A stretch of 64,000 bases of DNA. Origin: Leptospira_B sp964571605 (GTDB lineage: Bacteria > Spirochaetota > Leptospiria > Leptospirales > Leptospiraceae). Positions 45,456 to 54,637 of this stretch are shown here, piece after piece. The notes beneath the pieces were generated by a model that was given only the letters and a program-made list of their open reading frames with translations, made no database searches and was not told where the DNA came from. Within the stretch, counting starts at the first letter, position 1; each line of letters begins with the position of its first letter. The translations under genes and the position numbers were made by a program. Location of the stretch: assembly GCA_964571605.1 (NCBI GenBank), contig CAZNCS010000001.1, positions 1 through 64,000 of the forward strand, in the 5' to 3' direction.

Positions 45456-46891
45456 ACTGTATTTACCTCTTTGTTCCCGACTCTTAAGTCGATCTCTTTG
45501 AAACCGGAACCAGATGTAGTCATCGTACGAATCAGGTTATAAATCATTACGATTAAACCTACGAAGTAGAGACCACCTCCGATCGCTCGAAACAATCGAT
45601 ACGGTTTTAATGTTTCAGTGATTTGAACCCAGTTTGGATATTTAAGTGCACCGGTTTCGTCTATCGCTCTCCACATAGCTCCTTCTGTGATACCGGAAAC
45701 CCACATGGAAACTATATAGAGTAGGATTCCAAGTGTAGCTATCCAGAAGTGAATATTGGCTAATTTTTCCGAATATAGATTTGTGTTCCACATTCTGGGA
45801 ACAAGATAGTATAGAACCGCAAAGGACATCATTCCAACCCAACCAAGTGTTCCGCCGTGAACGTGTCCGATAATCCAATCTGTATTATGGCCAAGCGCGC
45901 TGATCGATCTAAAGGAGAGTAACGGACCTTCGAACGTCGCCATACCGTAGAAGGTAATCCCGACCAATAACATTTTTAAGGTCGCGTCCGTTTTGATTTT
46001 CTCTTTGGCCTGTGTAAGTGTCAAAAACCCGTTTAACATTCCTCCCCAAGAAGGCATCCATAACATGATACTGAATACTACGCCGGTAGTTTGTAGCCAA
46101 TCGGGAAGAGGAGAATAAAGCAAGTGGTGAGGACCTGCCCAAATATAGAGGAAAATCAAACTCCAAAAATGGATAATCGATAATCTATGGCTGTAAATCG
46201 GCTGTTTGATATGTTTGGGAAGATAATAATACATTAGTCCCAAGAACGGGGTAGTAAGTACGAATGCCACTGCGTTATGGCCGTACCACCATTGGATATT
46301 CGCGTCGTATACACCCGAATACACTGAGTAAGACTTAATCCAACTTACCGGAACGGAAAGATTATTAACAATGAATAGAATAGGGATCGTTACCCAAGAC
46401 GCGATATAGAACCAAATTGCCGCATAGAGTTGTTTCTCTTGTCTGGTGAAAATGGTTCCAAAATAGTTGATAATGAAAATTACGAACCAAATTACGATCA
46501 GCAAATCCAAAGGCCATTCGAGTTCGGCATATTCTTTAGATTGATTCATTCCAAGCGGTAGTGTGATCGCCGCTAAAATGATTGTTAGATTGTAGAGTAC
46601 GAAATGTAATTTCGCAAGTTTATCGCTCCAAATGCGAACTCTACAAAGCCTTTGTACAGTGTGATATCCGGTCGCAAAGATGATGCTTAATGCGAATCCG
46701 AAAATAGCTGCATTAGTATGCAATGGGCGAAGCCGGCCGAAAGTGAAATACGGTCCGATATTTAATTGCGGATAAACCATCTGAAAGGCAATCCAAACTC
46801 CAACTAGCATGGAAGCAACGCCCCAAACTAAAGCCGAAAGTAGGAAACCTTTGACGATTCCGTCGTTGTATTTTTGTTCTAAAGAACTCAT
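45452..46891 (-). CDS. ccoN: cbb3 oxidase catalytic subunit I, CcoN
   Basis: A 479-residue haem-copper oxidase subunit with about 12 membrane helices. Conserved segments include LRPLHTNAAIFGFALS (low-spin haem His), WWYGHNAVAFVLTTPFLGLM and a YSHRLSIIHFWSLIFLYIWA stretch around the active-site Tyr and Cu-B ligands, then HVHGGTLGWVGMM. It reduces O2 to water at the inner membrane, with the high affinity typical of cbb3 enzymes. It is the first gene of the operon ccoNOQPGHIS-safE. An FNR-like box lies about 100 bp upstream. Confidence 0.96.
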   Translation of the reverse strand: MSSLEQKYNDGIVKGFLLSALVWGVASMLVGVWIAFQMVYPQLNIGPYFTFGRLRPLHTNAAIFGFALSIIFATGYHTVQRLCRVRIWSDKLAKLHFVLYNLTIILAAITLPLGMNQSKEYAELEWPLDLLIVIWFVIFIINYFGTIFTRQEKQLYAAIWFYIASWVTIPILFIVNNLSVPVSWIKSYSVYSGVYDANIQWWYGHNAVAFVLTTPFLGLMYYYLPKHIKQPIYSHRLSIIHFWSLIFLYIWAGPHHLLYSPLPDWLQTTGVVFSIMLWMPSWGGMLNGFLTLTQAKEKIKTDATLKMLLVGITFYGMATFEGPLLSFRSISALGHNTDWIIGHVHGGTLGWVGMMSFAVLYYLVPRMWNTNLYSEKLANIHFWIATLGILLYIVSMWVSGITEGAMWRAIDETGALKYPNWVQITETLKPYRLFRAIGGGLYFVGLIVMIYNLIRTMTTSGSGFKEIDLRVGNKEVNTV

Positions 46892-46990
46892 TCTTGATTT
46901 CTCCGGTTTTTCCGTGAGGAATATTTTCCATTCTCTTTATTGGAATGTTGGAGAGCAAGAAATCCGACTTAGAATCGTTCGGATTCGACT

Positions 46991-47004
46991 ATGATATATG
47001 TCAA
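46991..47004 (-). promoter_or_regulatory. FNR/CRP-like box upstream of the cbb3 operon
   Basis: On the - strand TTGAC-ATAT-ATCAT differs from the consensus TTGAT-N4-ATCAA by one base in each half. It lies 100 bp upstream of ccoN. FNR-type control of cbb3 genes is common in other bacteria. Two Crp/Fnr genes are in this window (8245 and 34466). Confidence 0.45.
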
Positions 47005-47015
47005 GATTTGATCTT

Positions 47016-47032
47016 TAAGGATTCGATCCTTA
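47016..47032. promoter_or_regulatory. Perfect palindrome between the cbb3 operon and the CoA-transferase gene
   Basis: TAAGGAT-TCG-ATCCTTA has perfect 7-bp arms. It lies upstream of ccoN and downstream of the CoA-transferase stop, on the same strand. There is no U run, so an operator fits better than a terminator. Confidence 0.4.
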
Positions 47033-47083
47033 GGCGCGAATTAAATAAATTAGAAATATATTATGCTTATTCTGATTTGAGAA

Positions 47084-48361
47084 TCAAAATCCGGTAAATC
47101 TTTCCCGGGCTTCTTTTTCCAAAATCTCCCGATGAGAAGGATGCGCTATTGAGATAAGAGCTTTGGCTCTTTGTTTTAAATTTTTTCCGTAAAGATTCAC
47201 CGAGCCAAATTCAGTCACCACATAATGAACGTTGGCACGCGTTGTTGTGACACTCGCACCGGGTTTTAGAATAGAAACAATTCGAGATTCTCCTTTGGAC
47301 GTTATAGACGGTAGAGCGATGATTGGTTTTCCTCCTTCTGACAAAGAAGCTCCTCGGATAAAATCCATTTGGCCTCCAACTCCCGAATATTGACGAGTAC
47401 CAATGGAATCCGCGCAGATTTGCCCGGTTAAATCCACTTCGATTGCTGAATTGATGGCGGTTACTTTGGGATTACGACGGATATTATCGGTGTCGTTAAT
47501 GTATCCTATGTCCAGAAAGATTGTTTCCGGATTATCATCCACGAAATCGTAAAGTTTTCTAGTTCCCATCACAAAACCCGTCACAATTTTTCCGGGGTGA
47601 GTGTGTTTTTGTGATCCGTCGATGATACCTTTTTCGACCAGCGGAATCACACCATCGGAGAACATTTCCGTATGAATTCCTAGGTTTTTATGATTCCCTA
47701 AACAAGAAAGTACTGCGTTCGGGATGGCGCCGATTCCCATTTGTAAAGTTGCTCCGTCTTCGACTAAATCGGAAATATGTATGCCTATTTTTTGGGCGAT
47801 CGGATCCTGAGGATAAGCTGCCGTTTCTAAAAGAGGAATATTTCCTTCGACTATATGATGGATTTTGTTTACATGTATGATTCCGTCTCCATGAGTTCTG
47901 GGCATATAACTGTTAACTTGGGCGATGATCAGTTTTGCGGAATCTACGGCGGCCTTACTGATATCCACCGATACACCCAAAGAACAAAATCCGTGTTTGT
48001 CGGGAGGAGAAACGGATATAAGTGCAATATCTAAAGGTAATATTCCTTTTCTGAATAAAGAAGGGCATTCGCTCAAAAAGGCAGGAAGGTAGTCGGCACG
48101 ACCTTCTTGGACCGCTCGGCGCATATTTGCCCCCACAAAAAGGGCATTCGTTCTAAAAGCTGCTTCGGTTCCAGGCATAGCGTAAGGAACCGTGCCCTCC
48201 GTGTGTATATGCACGATTTCAATATCTTTTAAATTGTCGGATCTTCGCGCTAAAGCCTCTATAAGTAGGGAAGGAGCTGCATATACGCTATGGATAAAAA
48301 TTCTTTGTCCGCTTTTCACTTCAGAAACTGCTTTGTCTGCCGAGATAAAATTGATTCCCAT
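47084..48361 (-). CDS. Acetyl-CoA hydrolase/transferase family protein (4-hydroxybutyrate CoA-transferase-like)
   Basis: A 425-residue cytosolic enzyme of the class I CoA-transferase family. The N-terminal domain contains IHTEGTVPYAMPG and ALISVSPPDKHGFCSLG. The C-terminal domain contains LQMGIGAIPNAVL and GIHTEMFSDGV (probable catalytic Glu), with GVGGQMDFIRGA near the end. It would move CoA between short-chain acids such as acetate, butyrate or 4-hydroxybutyrate; the substrate is not predictable. It is monocistronic and transcribed toward the cbb3 operon. Confidence 0.92.
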   Translation of the reverse strand: MGINFISADKAVSEVKSGQRIFIHSVYAAPSLLIEALARRSDNLKDIEIVHIHTEGTVPYAMPGTEAAFRTNALFVGANMRRAVQEGRADYLPAFLSECPSLFRKGILPLDIALISVSPPDKHGFCSLGVSVDISKAAVDSAKLIIAQVNSYMPRTHGDGIIHVNKIHHIVEGNIPLLETAAYPQDPIAQKIGIHISDLVEDGATLQMGIGAIPNAVLSCLGNHKNLGIHTEMFSDGVIPLVEKGIIDGSQKHTHPGKIVTGFVMGTRKLYDFVDDNPETIFLDIGYINDTDNIRRNPKVTAINSAIEVDLTGQICADSIGTRQYSGVGGQMDFIRGASLSEGGKPIIALPSITSKGESRIVSILKPGASVTTTRANVHYVVTEFGSVNLYGKNLKQRAKALISIAHPSHREILEKEARERFTGF

Positions 48362-48650
48362 TGCTACCTGTTTTTGGCGAATTTATTGATTGAATGTAGT
48401 AAGGAAATCGGCCCGGTCAAGAAACAAAGGGGTCGAAAATCTTTGATAAATCTCTGCGTTTTGATTCATCCAAGTTCTAAGATGGAGAAATCGGCAGACT
48501 GGGCTCCTATCCAAAATGATCCCTGGATTCCCTATCCCTCAAACGAGTAGTGGTTATTAGTTGAAGTCAATATTAAAGAAAGGAGACTTTATTTTTTCAA
48601 CTCGGTAAAAAAGGTTTATCGTTTTAGAATGTAATCTACAAAAGGAATAG

Positions 48651-51600
48651 ATGTTTTTATTCTTCCGGAATTTCAAAAAGAGGCGTTTGTCGGTCTTTCT
48701 ATTTTTTTTCCTACTCCTAGATTGCAATCAGTTCTTCTCCCCGGAAAAACCTCCTTTGGTAAGGAATGGAATTCTGGATTTAAAATCGGACTGGGATTTC
48801 GATAAAAAAGGATCCATTAGTTTGGATGGAAATTGGGAATTCTATTGGCAGCAATTGTATACTGATCCGGTTTTTTCCGAAAAGATTCCAAAAACTTCCA
48901 AATCAGTCTCTTCAATCGTTTTTGAAAATGTTCCGGACGCTTGGAATAATTACTCAACACCAGCTAAAGAATATCCCGGATTTGGTTACGCAACTTACAA
49001 AATGACCGTCAAGTCGGATAAGTCCGAACCGGAAATGGCCCTAAAAATGTTGGAAGCTTCGACCGCATACAATCTGTATGTGAACGGGACCAAGGTAATG
49101 TCTAACGGGATCGTAGGCAAAACTTCCGAGAACAGTTTTCCTTCTTATCGCCCCGGCGTAAGTTCTCCTTTTCCATTAGGAAAGAATAATGAAATTGTGA
49201 TAGAAGTTTCCAATTTTTCGCATTCTAAGGGAGGTCCTTGGGCCAAAATCATTCTGGGAAAACATAAAGAACTCGTCGAACTTCGCCAGAAAAATATTTC
49301 TTTGGATCTATTTATGGGCGGAGGTTTATTTATTATGGGCCTCTATCATTTTAGTTTATTTGCTTTTTTGAGAAGAGAACTTGCCAATTTATTTTTCGGA
49401 CTATTGACAATTTTTATCACAGTGCGGATTGTAATGACGGGAGAGAGAATTTTCTTCTCCATTTTTCCGAACTACGATTTTGAGTGGAGTTATAAGCAGG
49501 AATTAATCTGCACCTATCTGAGCGCCATGGTGTTTGCACTTTTTTTGAGGGCAATGTATCCGAACGAGTTTCAGAAAAAAGTTTTGTATTTTTTCGTTAT
49601 AGGTTTTGGAATTTTCGCCGTACATGCGTTATTTACTCCTTTGGTGCAATTTTCCAAAACTCTTCCTTATTTTAGTCTTCTTGTAGGTGTGGAGGGATTC
49701 TATTCCATTTTTGTTCTGATTCAAGCCACTCGCAAAGGTAGATTGGGATCCTGGATCGGACTCATTTTGTTTTTGTTCTTATTTGCGATCATTATCAACG
49801 ATTTACTTTACGGTAATATGGTTATCAATTCTGTATATTTCGCTTCTTACGGCATGGCCTTTTTCTTTATAGCCCAAGCGTTTATGGTTTCTCAAAGATT
49901 TTCGAGTGCATATGATTTGTCCGAAAAATTGACGAAAGAATTACAAGAATCCAACCAAAGATTGATTTCATTGGACAAACTGAAGGATGAATTTTTAGCC
50001 AATACCTCCCATGAATTACGAACTCCTTTGCAAGGAATCATCGGTATTGCGGATTCTTTAAAAAGAGGAGTGGGTGGTCCACTTTCTCAATTTGTGGACC
50101 GCCAATTGGGGATGATCGTGACTAGCGGCCAAAGACTTTCCAGTTTGGTGAACGATATTATCGATTTTTCAAAATTAAAACATAGGGATTTGAACTTACA
50201 ACTTCGATCCGTAGATTTGTTTCAGGCAGTAAATTTTACTCTGGAGTTGAACGGTAACTCGATCGATCATAACAAAATTAAACTAGTTAACGGAGTGTTC
50301 CCTGGGTTTCCGGAAATTTTAGCGGATGAAAACAGGCTCCAGCAAATTCTGCAGAACCTTGTGGGAAACGCGATCAAGTTTACTGAGATGGGAGAAATCT
50401 TAGTCACGGCAAAAATAAAATCTCTAGGAGTGGCCGAGGTAAGCGTTATCGATACCGGTATTGGAATCGAAAAAAGCCACCAACAGAAAGTATTCGAATT
50501 TTTTGAACAAGCAGAACGAGGGGATTCCAAAAACGCGGCGGGTGCGGGTTTAGGTTTGGCGATAAGTAGAGCGCTTGTATCTTTACACGGAGGCGAGATC
50601 GGAGTACAATCCGAATTCGGAAAGGGATCTCGTTTTTATTTTACAATTCCTCTTGTTCCCGGTAAAGTTTTAAAGGCCGAAAAGCCCACGAAAAATTCCC
50701 TCGATATAAATTTTCCCGGAGAAGAATCGTCTAAATCGATTCATCCTTTATTAAACGAGAAGGTTAGTTTTGTTTCTGAAAAGAACGCCAGACTTCTAGT
50801 TGTGGACGACGAACCGGTCAATTTACAGGTGATTGAAAATTATCTTTCTTTGCAAAATATAACCTGTCTTACGATAAAAAGTGGAATCGAAGCGTTGGAG
50901 ATTCTTAAAAACGATTCTTTCTTCGACGCGATCATATTGGACGTAATGATGCCTCGAATGTCGGGTTTGGAGGTCGCCAGGGAAATTCGCAAAACGTATT
51001 CTACCTTGGAAATGCCCATCCTAATGTTGACAGCTAAAAATCAGGACAAGGATTTGATGGCTGCTTTGAACAACGGGGCTAACGATTATCTGCTCAAACC
51101 TTTCGATTATGATGAGTTAATGTTAAGGGTGAATAACCTTTTAGATTTGGCGCACGGTCATAAAAGCAAATTGGAACAGGAAAGTGAAAAACGTATCGCG
51201 GTAAATAATGTCCGACAAAGAATCAATATCGATTTGCACGACCATTTGGGCGGGAAATTGACGGATTTGAAATTTTTATCCGAAGATCTGATTCAATCGG
51301 ATAGTTCGGAAAAAAAACTTTTTCAAAAGATAAACGATACCGTGAATCAGTCCATCGAGATCTTACGGGAGCAAATGTTAAAAATCGAGGATCTTGGATT
51401 ATTGTCTGAAAATTTCATCACTGGGATTAATTTAGTACTTCTAAGAAGATACTCGAATGCGGAAAGAGATTTGGAATTCCAATGCCAAGAAGAACTTATG
51501 CAGTTTTTTGGGACGGGAAAAAATGAAAATAGCGTAGTGGAATTGTACAGCATCGTAAATGAAATCACGAGTAACGATTTGAAATACGGGAAAGGCGTAT

Positions 51601-51812
51601 CCAAATGGAATTTTGCCATGGAAAATGATGAAATTATAATGGATATGAGAGTGGAATCGGTATACCATTTAAATAAACATAGAACCGGTAGAGGGACTGA
51701 AAATCTAATCTATAGAATCTCAGGATTGGGCGGAAAGGTTGAAATGGGTCTCTTAAAAAATGAATATCGAATTAAATTGAGAGTTCCATTGGATAAGTTT
51801 ACAACTATCTAA
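48651..51812 (+). CDS. 7TMR-DISM hybrid kinase with two kinase modules
   Basis: A 1053-residue membrane receptor. The N-terminal lipoprotein-like signal ends at LLLDCNQFF. A 7TMR-DISMED2 sensor domain (about 40-195) begins with SLDGNWEFYW. Seven membrane helices (about 215-410), a coiled coil and a first kinase follow: HisKA with NTSHELRTPLQG (H454), HATPase with DTGIGIEK and GLGLAISRALV. A receiver comes next (VVDDEPVN, phospho-Asp D764). After the receiver a second module appears: HisKA_3-like INIDLHDHLGGKLTD (H863) and a HATPase-like region with EITSNDLKYGKG and GRGTENLIYRISGLGG. The second module lacks the usual DxGxG box. The LuxR-type regulator gene starts 30 nt later and is the expected partner of a HisKA_3 kinase. 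Confidence 0.9.
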   Translation: MFLFFRNFKKRRLSVFLFFFLLLDCNQFFSPEKPPLVRNGILDLKSDWDFDKKGSISLDGNWEFYWQQLYTDPVFSEKIPKTSKSVSSIVFENVPDAWNNYSTPAKEYPGFGYATYKMTVKSDKSEPEMALKMLEASTAYNLYVNGTKVMSNGIVGKTSENSFPSYRPGVSSPFPLGKNNEIVIEVSNFSHSKGGPWAKIILGKHKELVELRQKNISLDLFMGGGLFIMGLYHFSLFAFLRRELANLFFGLLTIFITVRIVMTGERIFFSIFPNYDFEWSYKQELICTYLSAMVFALFLRAMYPNEFQKKVLYFFVIGFGIFAVHALFTPLVQFSKTLPYFSLLVGVEGFYSIFVLIQATRKGRLGSWIGLILFLFLFAIIINDLLYGNMVINSVYFASYGMAFFFIAQAFMVSQRFSSAYDLSEKLTKELQESNQRLISLDKLKDEFLANTSHELRTPLQGIIGIADSLKRGVGGPLSQFVDRQLGMIVTSGQRLSSLVNDIIDFSKLKHRDLNLQLRSVDLFQAVNFTLELNGNSIDHNKIKLVNGVFPGFPEILADENRLQQILQNLVGNAIKFTEMGEILVTAKIKSLGVAEVSVIDTGIGIEKSHQQKVFEFFEQAERGDSKNAAGAGLGLAISRALVSLHGGEIGVQSEFGKGSRFYFTIPLVPGKVLKAEKPTKNSLDINFPGEESSKSIHPLLNEKVSFVSEKNARLLVVDDEPVNLQVIENYLSLQNITCLTIKSGIEALEILKNDSFFDAIILDVMMPRMSGLEVAREIRKTYSTLEMPILMLTAKNQDKDLMAALNNGANDYLLKPFDYDELMLRVNNLLDLAHGHKSKLEQESEKRIAVNNVRQRINIDLHDHLGGKLTDLKFLSEDLIQSDSSEKKLFQKINDTVNQSIEILREQMLKIEDLGLLSENFITGINLVLLRRYSNAERDLEFQCQEELMQFFGTGKNENSVVELYSIVNEITSNDLKYGKGVSKWNFAMENDEIIMDMRVESVYHLNKHRTGRGTENLIYRISGLGGKVEMGLLKNEYRIKLRVPLDKFTTI

Positions 51813-51842
51813 TAAAAATATAAATTTTGGACAGCAAATACA

Positions 51843-52481
51843 ATGAAAACTGAAGATATACAAGTAGGTATTGTCGAAAACGACGAAAACTTCAGACAGC
51901 AGATTTTAAAAACTTTGGAGTCTATTCCCGAAGTGGGCGGGGTGTTTCATTGGGAATCCGCCGAATCTTTTTGGACCGATGACAAAGGTAGAAACCTCGA
52001 CATACTATTTTTAGATATAATGCTTACTGGGATGAACGGAGTGGAACTCGCTGGGAGGATTTCGGAACGGGATCCTGATATAAATAAAATTATGCTCACG
52101 AATATGAACTCCGACGAGCTTATTTACGAATCATTGCGTAATGGAGCCATCGGTTACATCCTCAAATCGGAATTAAAAGATATCGCAGACATTATAGATA
52201 CAGTTCTTAAAGGGGGAGCGATTATCACACCTACGATCGCTTTTCGGGTTCTGAATACTTTTAAACAAAAGGATAATTCGAGTCTGGGAAAATTAACCCC
52301 GAAAGAAAGGCAGATTTTGGACGAAATGGTAAAAGGAAAGACCATAGGTCGGGTAGCCGAATTTTTAAGCGTAAGTAAGTATACGGTCCAACATCATGTT
52401 AAGAATATTTATAAAAAATTAAACGTCCATAACCGGGCGGAATTAGTCCGTAAAGCTAGTGATATTGGATTACTTCCTTAG
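51843..52481 (+). CDS. NarL/LuxR family response regulator
   Basis: A 212-residue regulator. The receiver (1-125) has VENDENF, phospho-Asp D58 (LFLDIMLTGMNG) and Lys in ILKSEL. The C-terminal LuxR helix-turn-helix has LTPKERQILDEMVKGKTIG and VAEFLSVSKYTVQHHVKNIY. It is 30 nt downstream of the double-kinase receptor and is almost certainly its output regulator. A short hairpin with a T run overlaps the stop and probably terminates the pair. Confidence 0.95.
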   Translation: MKTEDIQVGIVENDENFRQQILKTLESIPEVGGVFHWESAESFWTDDKGRNLDILFLDIMLTGMNGVELAGRISERDPDINKIMLTNMNSDELIYESLRNGAIGYILKSELKDIADIIDTVLKGGAIITPTIAFRVLNTFKQKDNSSLGKLTPKERQILDEMVKGKTIGRVAEFLSVSKYTVQHHVKNIYKKLNVHNRAELVRKASDIGLLP

Positions 52482-52511
52482 CACCTTAGTGCTATATATT
52501 TAGTTTTTTTA
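52479..52511 (+). terminator. Candidate terminator overlapping the regulator stop codon
   Basis: TAGCAC-CTTA-GTGCTA is a 6-bp stem whose first bases are the stop codon, followed by an AT stretch and seven T. The segment CTTAGCACCTT recurs at 52598-52608, 121 bp downstream. Confidence 0.5.
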
Positions 52512-52639
52512 TTACATACGTACTTTAGCTAGTTTGCAAAAAATTTCCAATTTTTAGTGAAAAATTGTTAATTTATCAAAGTTCTTCGTCTTATTTGCTT
52601 AGCACCTTTATTTGTTTTGATAAAAATGGGGAGGAATGA

Positions 52640-52885
52640 ATGAAAGGAACTATCGCTGGTATCAACGAAAAGGATAGCAAAATCATTATACATACCGAGT
52701 TCGGATATACGTTCGGAGTTGGAAACGTGAATTATATGCAAATCAATCATGTAGTGGATGGAGATCTTAGAAGTAACGGGACCGAAATACTCACCAATCT
52801 TACCTCAGGAGACGATTTTATATTGGATATAGAAGCCTATGATTGTTCGCAAGAAACGGCTCTTTTATTACTCCACGATAAATAA
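52640..52885 (+). CDS. Small conserved-type hypothetical protein
   Basis: An 81-residue protein starting MKGTIAGINEKDSKIIIHTE, with a GGGGAGG-like site before the ATG. The N-terminal beta pattern (KGTIxxIN, then a hydrophobic strand and FGYTF) recalls short cold-shock-like/SH3-like bacterial proteins that begin MKGTI or MRGTI. The rest is acidic with SGDDFILDIEAYDCS. It lies after the receptor/LuxR pair and has its own strong terminator. The function is unknown. Confidence 0.7.
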   Translation: MKGTIAGINEKDSKIIIHTEFGYTFGVGNVNYMQINHVVDGDLRSNGTEILTNLTSGDDFILDIEAYDCSQETALLLLHDK

Positions 52886-52915
52886 GAACTATAATCGCAT
52901 TCTTTTTAAATACTC

Positions 52916-52952
52916 AAATCGGGATCGAATCAGAATCGGTCCCGATTTTTTA
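52916..52952 (+). terminator. Intrinsic terminator
   Basis: AAATCGGGA and TCCCGATTT form a perfect 9-bp stem followed by TTTTATTTT, 30 nt after the stop of the small hypothetical gene. It may also act on the convergent thiM transcript. Confidence 0.8.
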
Positions 52953-53035
52953 TTTTATAACGTGTCGACCGCTTGAATTAGTTTGGGCAAAAATAGATTT
53001 CGCGATATTTCCAGTAGGAATTGAGACAGTTATAC

Positions 53036-53827
53036 TCATACGGATAGATTACTCAATTGATCCAAAAATGCCACGGCGAAACTGCCCGTACCTGCGGATT
53101 GTTCCGCAGCTCGCAGGCCTGCGATCGCAAATACGGCTGAGGCCGAGACCGCAGCTTGCATCGGATCTTTTTGTATTCCTAAAAATGCCGCAATCAAAGC
53201 TCCTAGAGAACATCCCACACCTGTGACCTTTGTCATCAGAATATGACCACCAGGAACTGCGACAGTCTCTTTTCCGTTTGTGATATAATCCACTTCACCA
53301 CTGACAGCTACAATTGCTCCCGTTCTTTGAGAAAGAATTTTTGCGAGTGGAATCGCTTCGCTAGATTGTGCAGTGGAGTCCACACCTTTTCCTCCTCCGA
53401 CTGCACCTGCGAGTGCTAGAATTTCGGAAGCATTCCCTCGAATCACTGTTGGTTTATAATTTAATAGTTCTGTTGCGAACTCAGTGCGAAATTGCAAAAA
53501 TCCTGCGGCGACCGGATCCAAAACCCAAGGAGTTCCCGCTTTTTGGGCCGCAATTGCGGCGGCTTTCTGGGCCTTTGCATCAAAACTTGTAATGGTTCCT
53601 ACATTGATCAAAATACCGGACGCGATCGCGGCGAATTCGGAAACTTCTTCTTCGGCGATCACCATAGCGGGAGAGGCACCCGCGGCCAAAAGAACATTGG
53701 CAGTCCAATTTGTTACTACAATATTCGTAAGCACATGAGTGAGAGGTGCTTTTTTGCGAACCTCAGCGAGATCCGCGACAACAGAAGTCTCCGGCCAAAC
53801 TTTTTCTTCTACGGTTGATGCTGACAT
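53036..53827 (-). CDS. thiM: Hydroxyethylthiazole kinase
   Basis: A 263-residue enzyme of the ribokinase-like ThiM family. Key segments are LTHVLTNIVVTNWTANVLLA with AAGASPAM, LDPVAAGFLQFR, VIRGNASEILALAG and the ATP/catalytic region TKVTGVGCSLGALIAAFL (catalytic Cys in GVGCS). It phosphorylates 4-methyl-5-(hydroxyethyl)thiazole for salvage into thiamine. No thiE or thiD gene is adjacent, and no TPP riboswitch is recognisable in the short upstream region. It is probably transcribed alone. Confidence 0.95.
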   Translation of the reverse strand: MSASTVEEKVWPETSVVADLAEVRKKAPLTHVLTNIVVTNWTANVLLAAGASPAMVIAEEEVSEFAAIASGILINVGTITSFDAKAQKAAAIAAQKAGTPWVLDPVAAGFLQFRTEFATELLNYKPTVIRGNASEILALAGAVGGGKGVDSTAQSSEAIPLAKILSQRTGAIVAVSGEVDYITNGKETVAVPGGHILMTKVTGVGCSLGALIAAFLGIQKDPMQAAVSASAVFAIAGLRAAEQSAGTGSFAVAFLDQLSNLSV

Positions 53828-53947
53828 AAATGTTCTCCGAAATCAATATACCAGCCACCGGGAGAAAAAACTCTATAAATTTCTATTGTATAACGAAAAT
53901 CGTACCGCTCCGAGAGACATTCCTATCCGGTAAAAGCGTTTGAGACG

Positions 53948-53983
53948 GACAAAGAGAAAAAATTTCACATTCTTCTCTTTGTC
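53948..53983 (-). terminator. Hairpin downstream of the PEBP gene
   Basis: GACAAAGAGAA and TTCTCTTTGTC are perfect 11-bp arms with a 14-nt loop, starting 17 nt after the stop at 54000. There is no U tail on the - strand, so termination is less certain. Confidence 0.5.
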
Positions 53984-53999
53984 TTTGATTCAAAAAAGA

Positions 54000-54554
54000 T
54001 TATCTTCCGAATTTCGCAGTCAGTTTTCCTTCCGCAATTTTCAAAGAATTGATATAGAATCCTACTAATGCTCCGGAAGCTTCCGAGTCCAAAGGAACCT
54101 TATCTTTCAAAGCGAATACTTTGAAAATGTATCGGTGGGGTTTGTCTCCTGCGGGAGGGCAGGGGCCGCCGTATCCAGGTTTTCCAAAATCAGTACGTCC
54201 TTGGATCGCACCGGAAGGAACAGTCCCTTTATCGTTTCCTGCTTTTGCGGCGAGGCTTGTAGTATCTGCTGGAATATTAAAAATAGTCCAATGCCACCAT
54301 CCGCTTCCTGTAGGAGCATCCGGATCATAAACTGTAACCGCAAAAAACTTAGTATCTTTAGGAGCTCCAGCCCATTTCAGATCCGGGGAAACGTTTTCAC
54401 CGGAACATCCGAAACCGGAAAATACGTTTGTGTTTGTGATCAGACCGCCTTCTTTGATGGAGTCGCTGGTAATTTTCAAATCAGCGGCAAAGACAGAGCC
54501 CGCTAAGAGTAGGATGGCAAAAGCCAAACCGCCTTTTACAAATTGGAATCGCAT
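54000..54554 (-). CDS. YbhB/YbcL-type PEBP family protein, secreted
   Basis: A 184-residue exported protein. A signal peptide (about 1-23, LAFAILLLAGSVFAADL) is followed by the phosphatidylethanolamine-binding-protein fold: GENVSPDLKWAGAP, AVTVYDPDAPTGSGWWHW, GPCPPAGDKPHRYIFKVFAL. The DPDAP and PHRY motifs line the ligand pocket. Bacterial members are small periplasmic proteins of unclear ligand. It lies 83 nt after the AraC gene on the same strand and is a plausible regulatory target. Confidence 0.94.
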   Translation of the reverse strand: MRFQFVKGGLAFAILLLAGSVFAADLKITSDSIKEGGLITNTNVFSGFGCSGENVSPDLKWAGAPKDTKFFAVTVYDPDAPTGSGWWHWTIFNIPADTTSLAAKAGNDKGTVPSGAIQGRTDFGKPGYGGPCPPAGDKPHRYIFKVFALKDKVPLDSEASGALVGFYINSLKIAEGKLTAKFGR

Positions 54555-54637
54555 AAGAAAAACCTCCGAGTTCTTTCAGGCAATAGAATACCGAGTGACT
54601 GGAAATTTAGCATTTCAATTTTCTAAAAATATAGGGT

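Noticed and set aside
48290..48550. 86-codon + strand frame between the CoA-transferase and the double-kinase gene
   Set aside because: Its first part is antisense to the CoA-transferase start and the rest has no conserved-looking sequence.
53828..53999. Possible TPP riboswitch upstream of thiM
   Set aside because: The upstream region is short and lacks the CTGAGA and related conserved segments.
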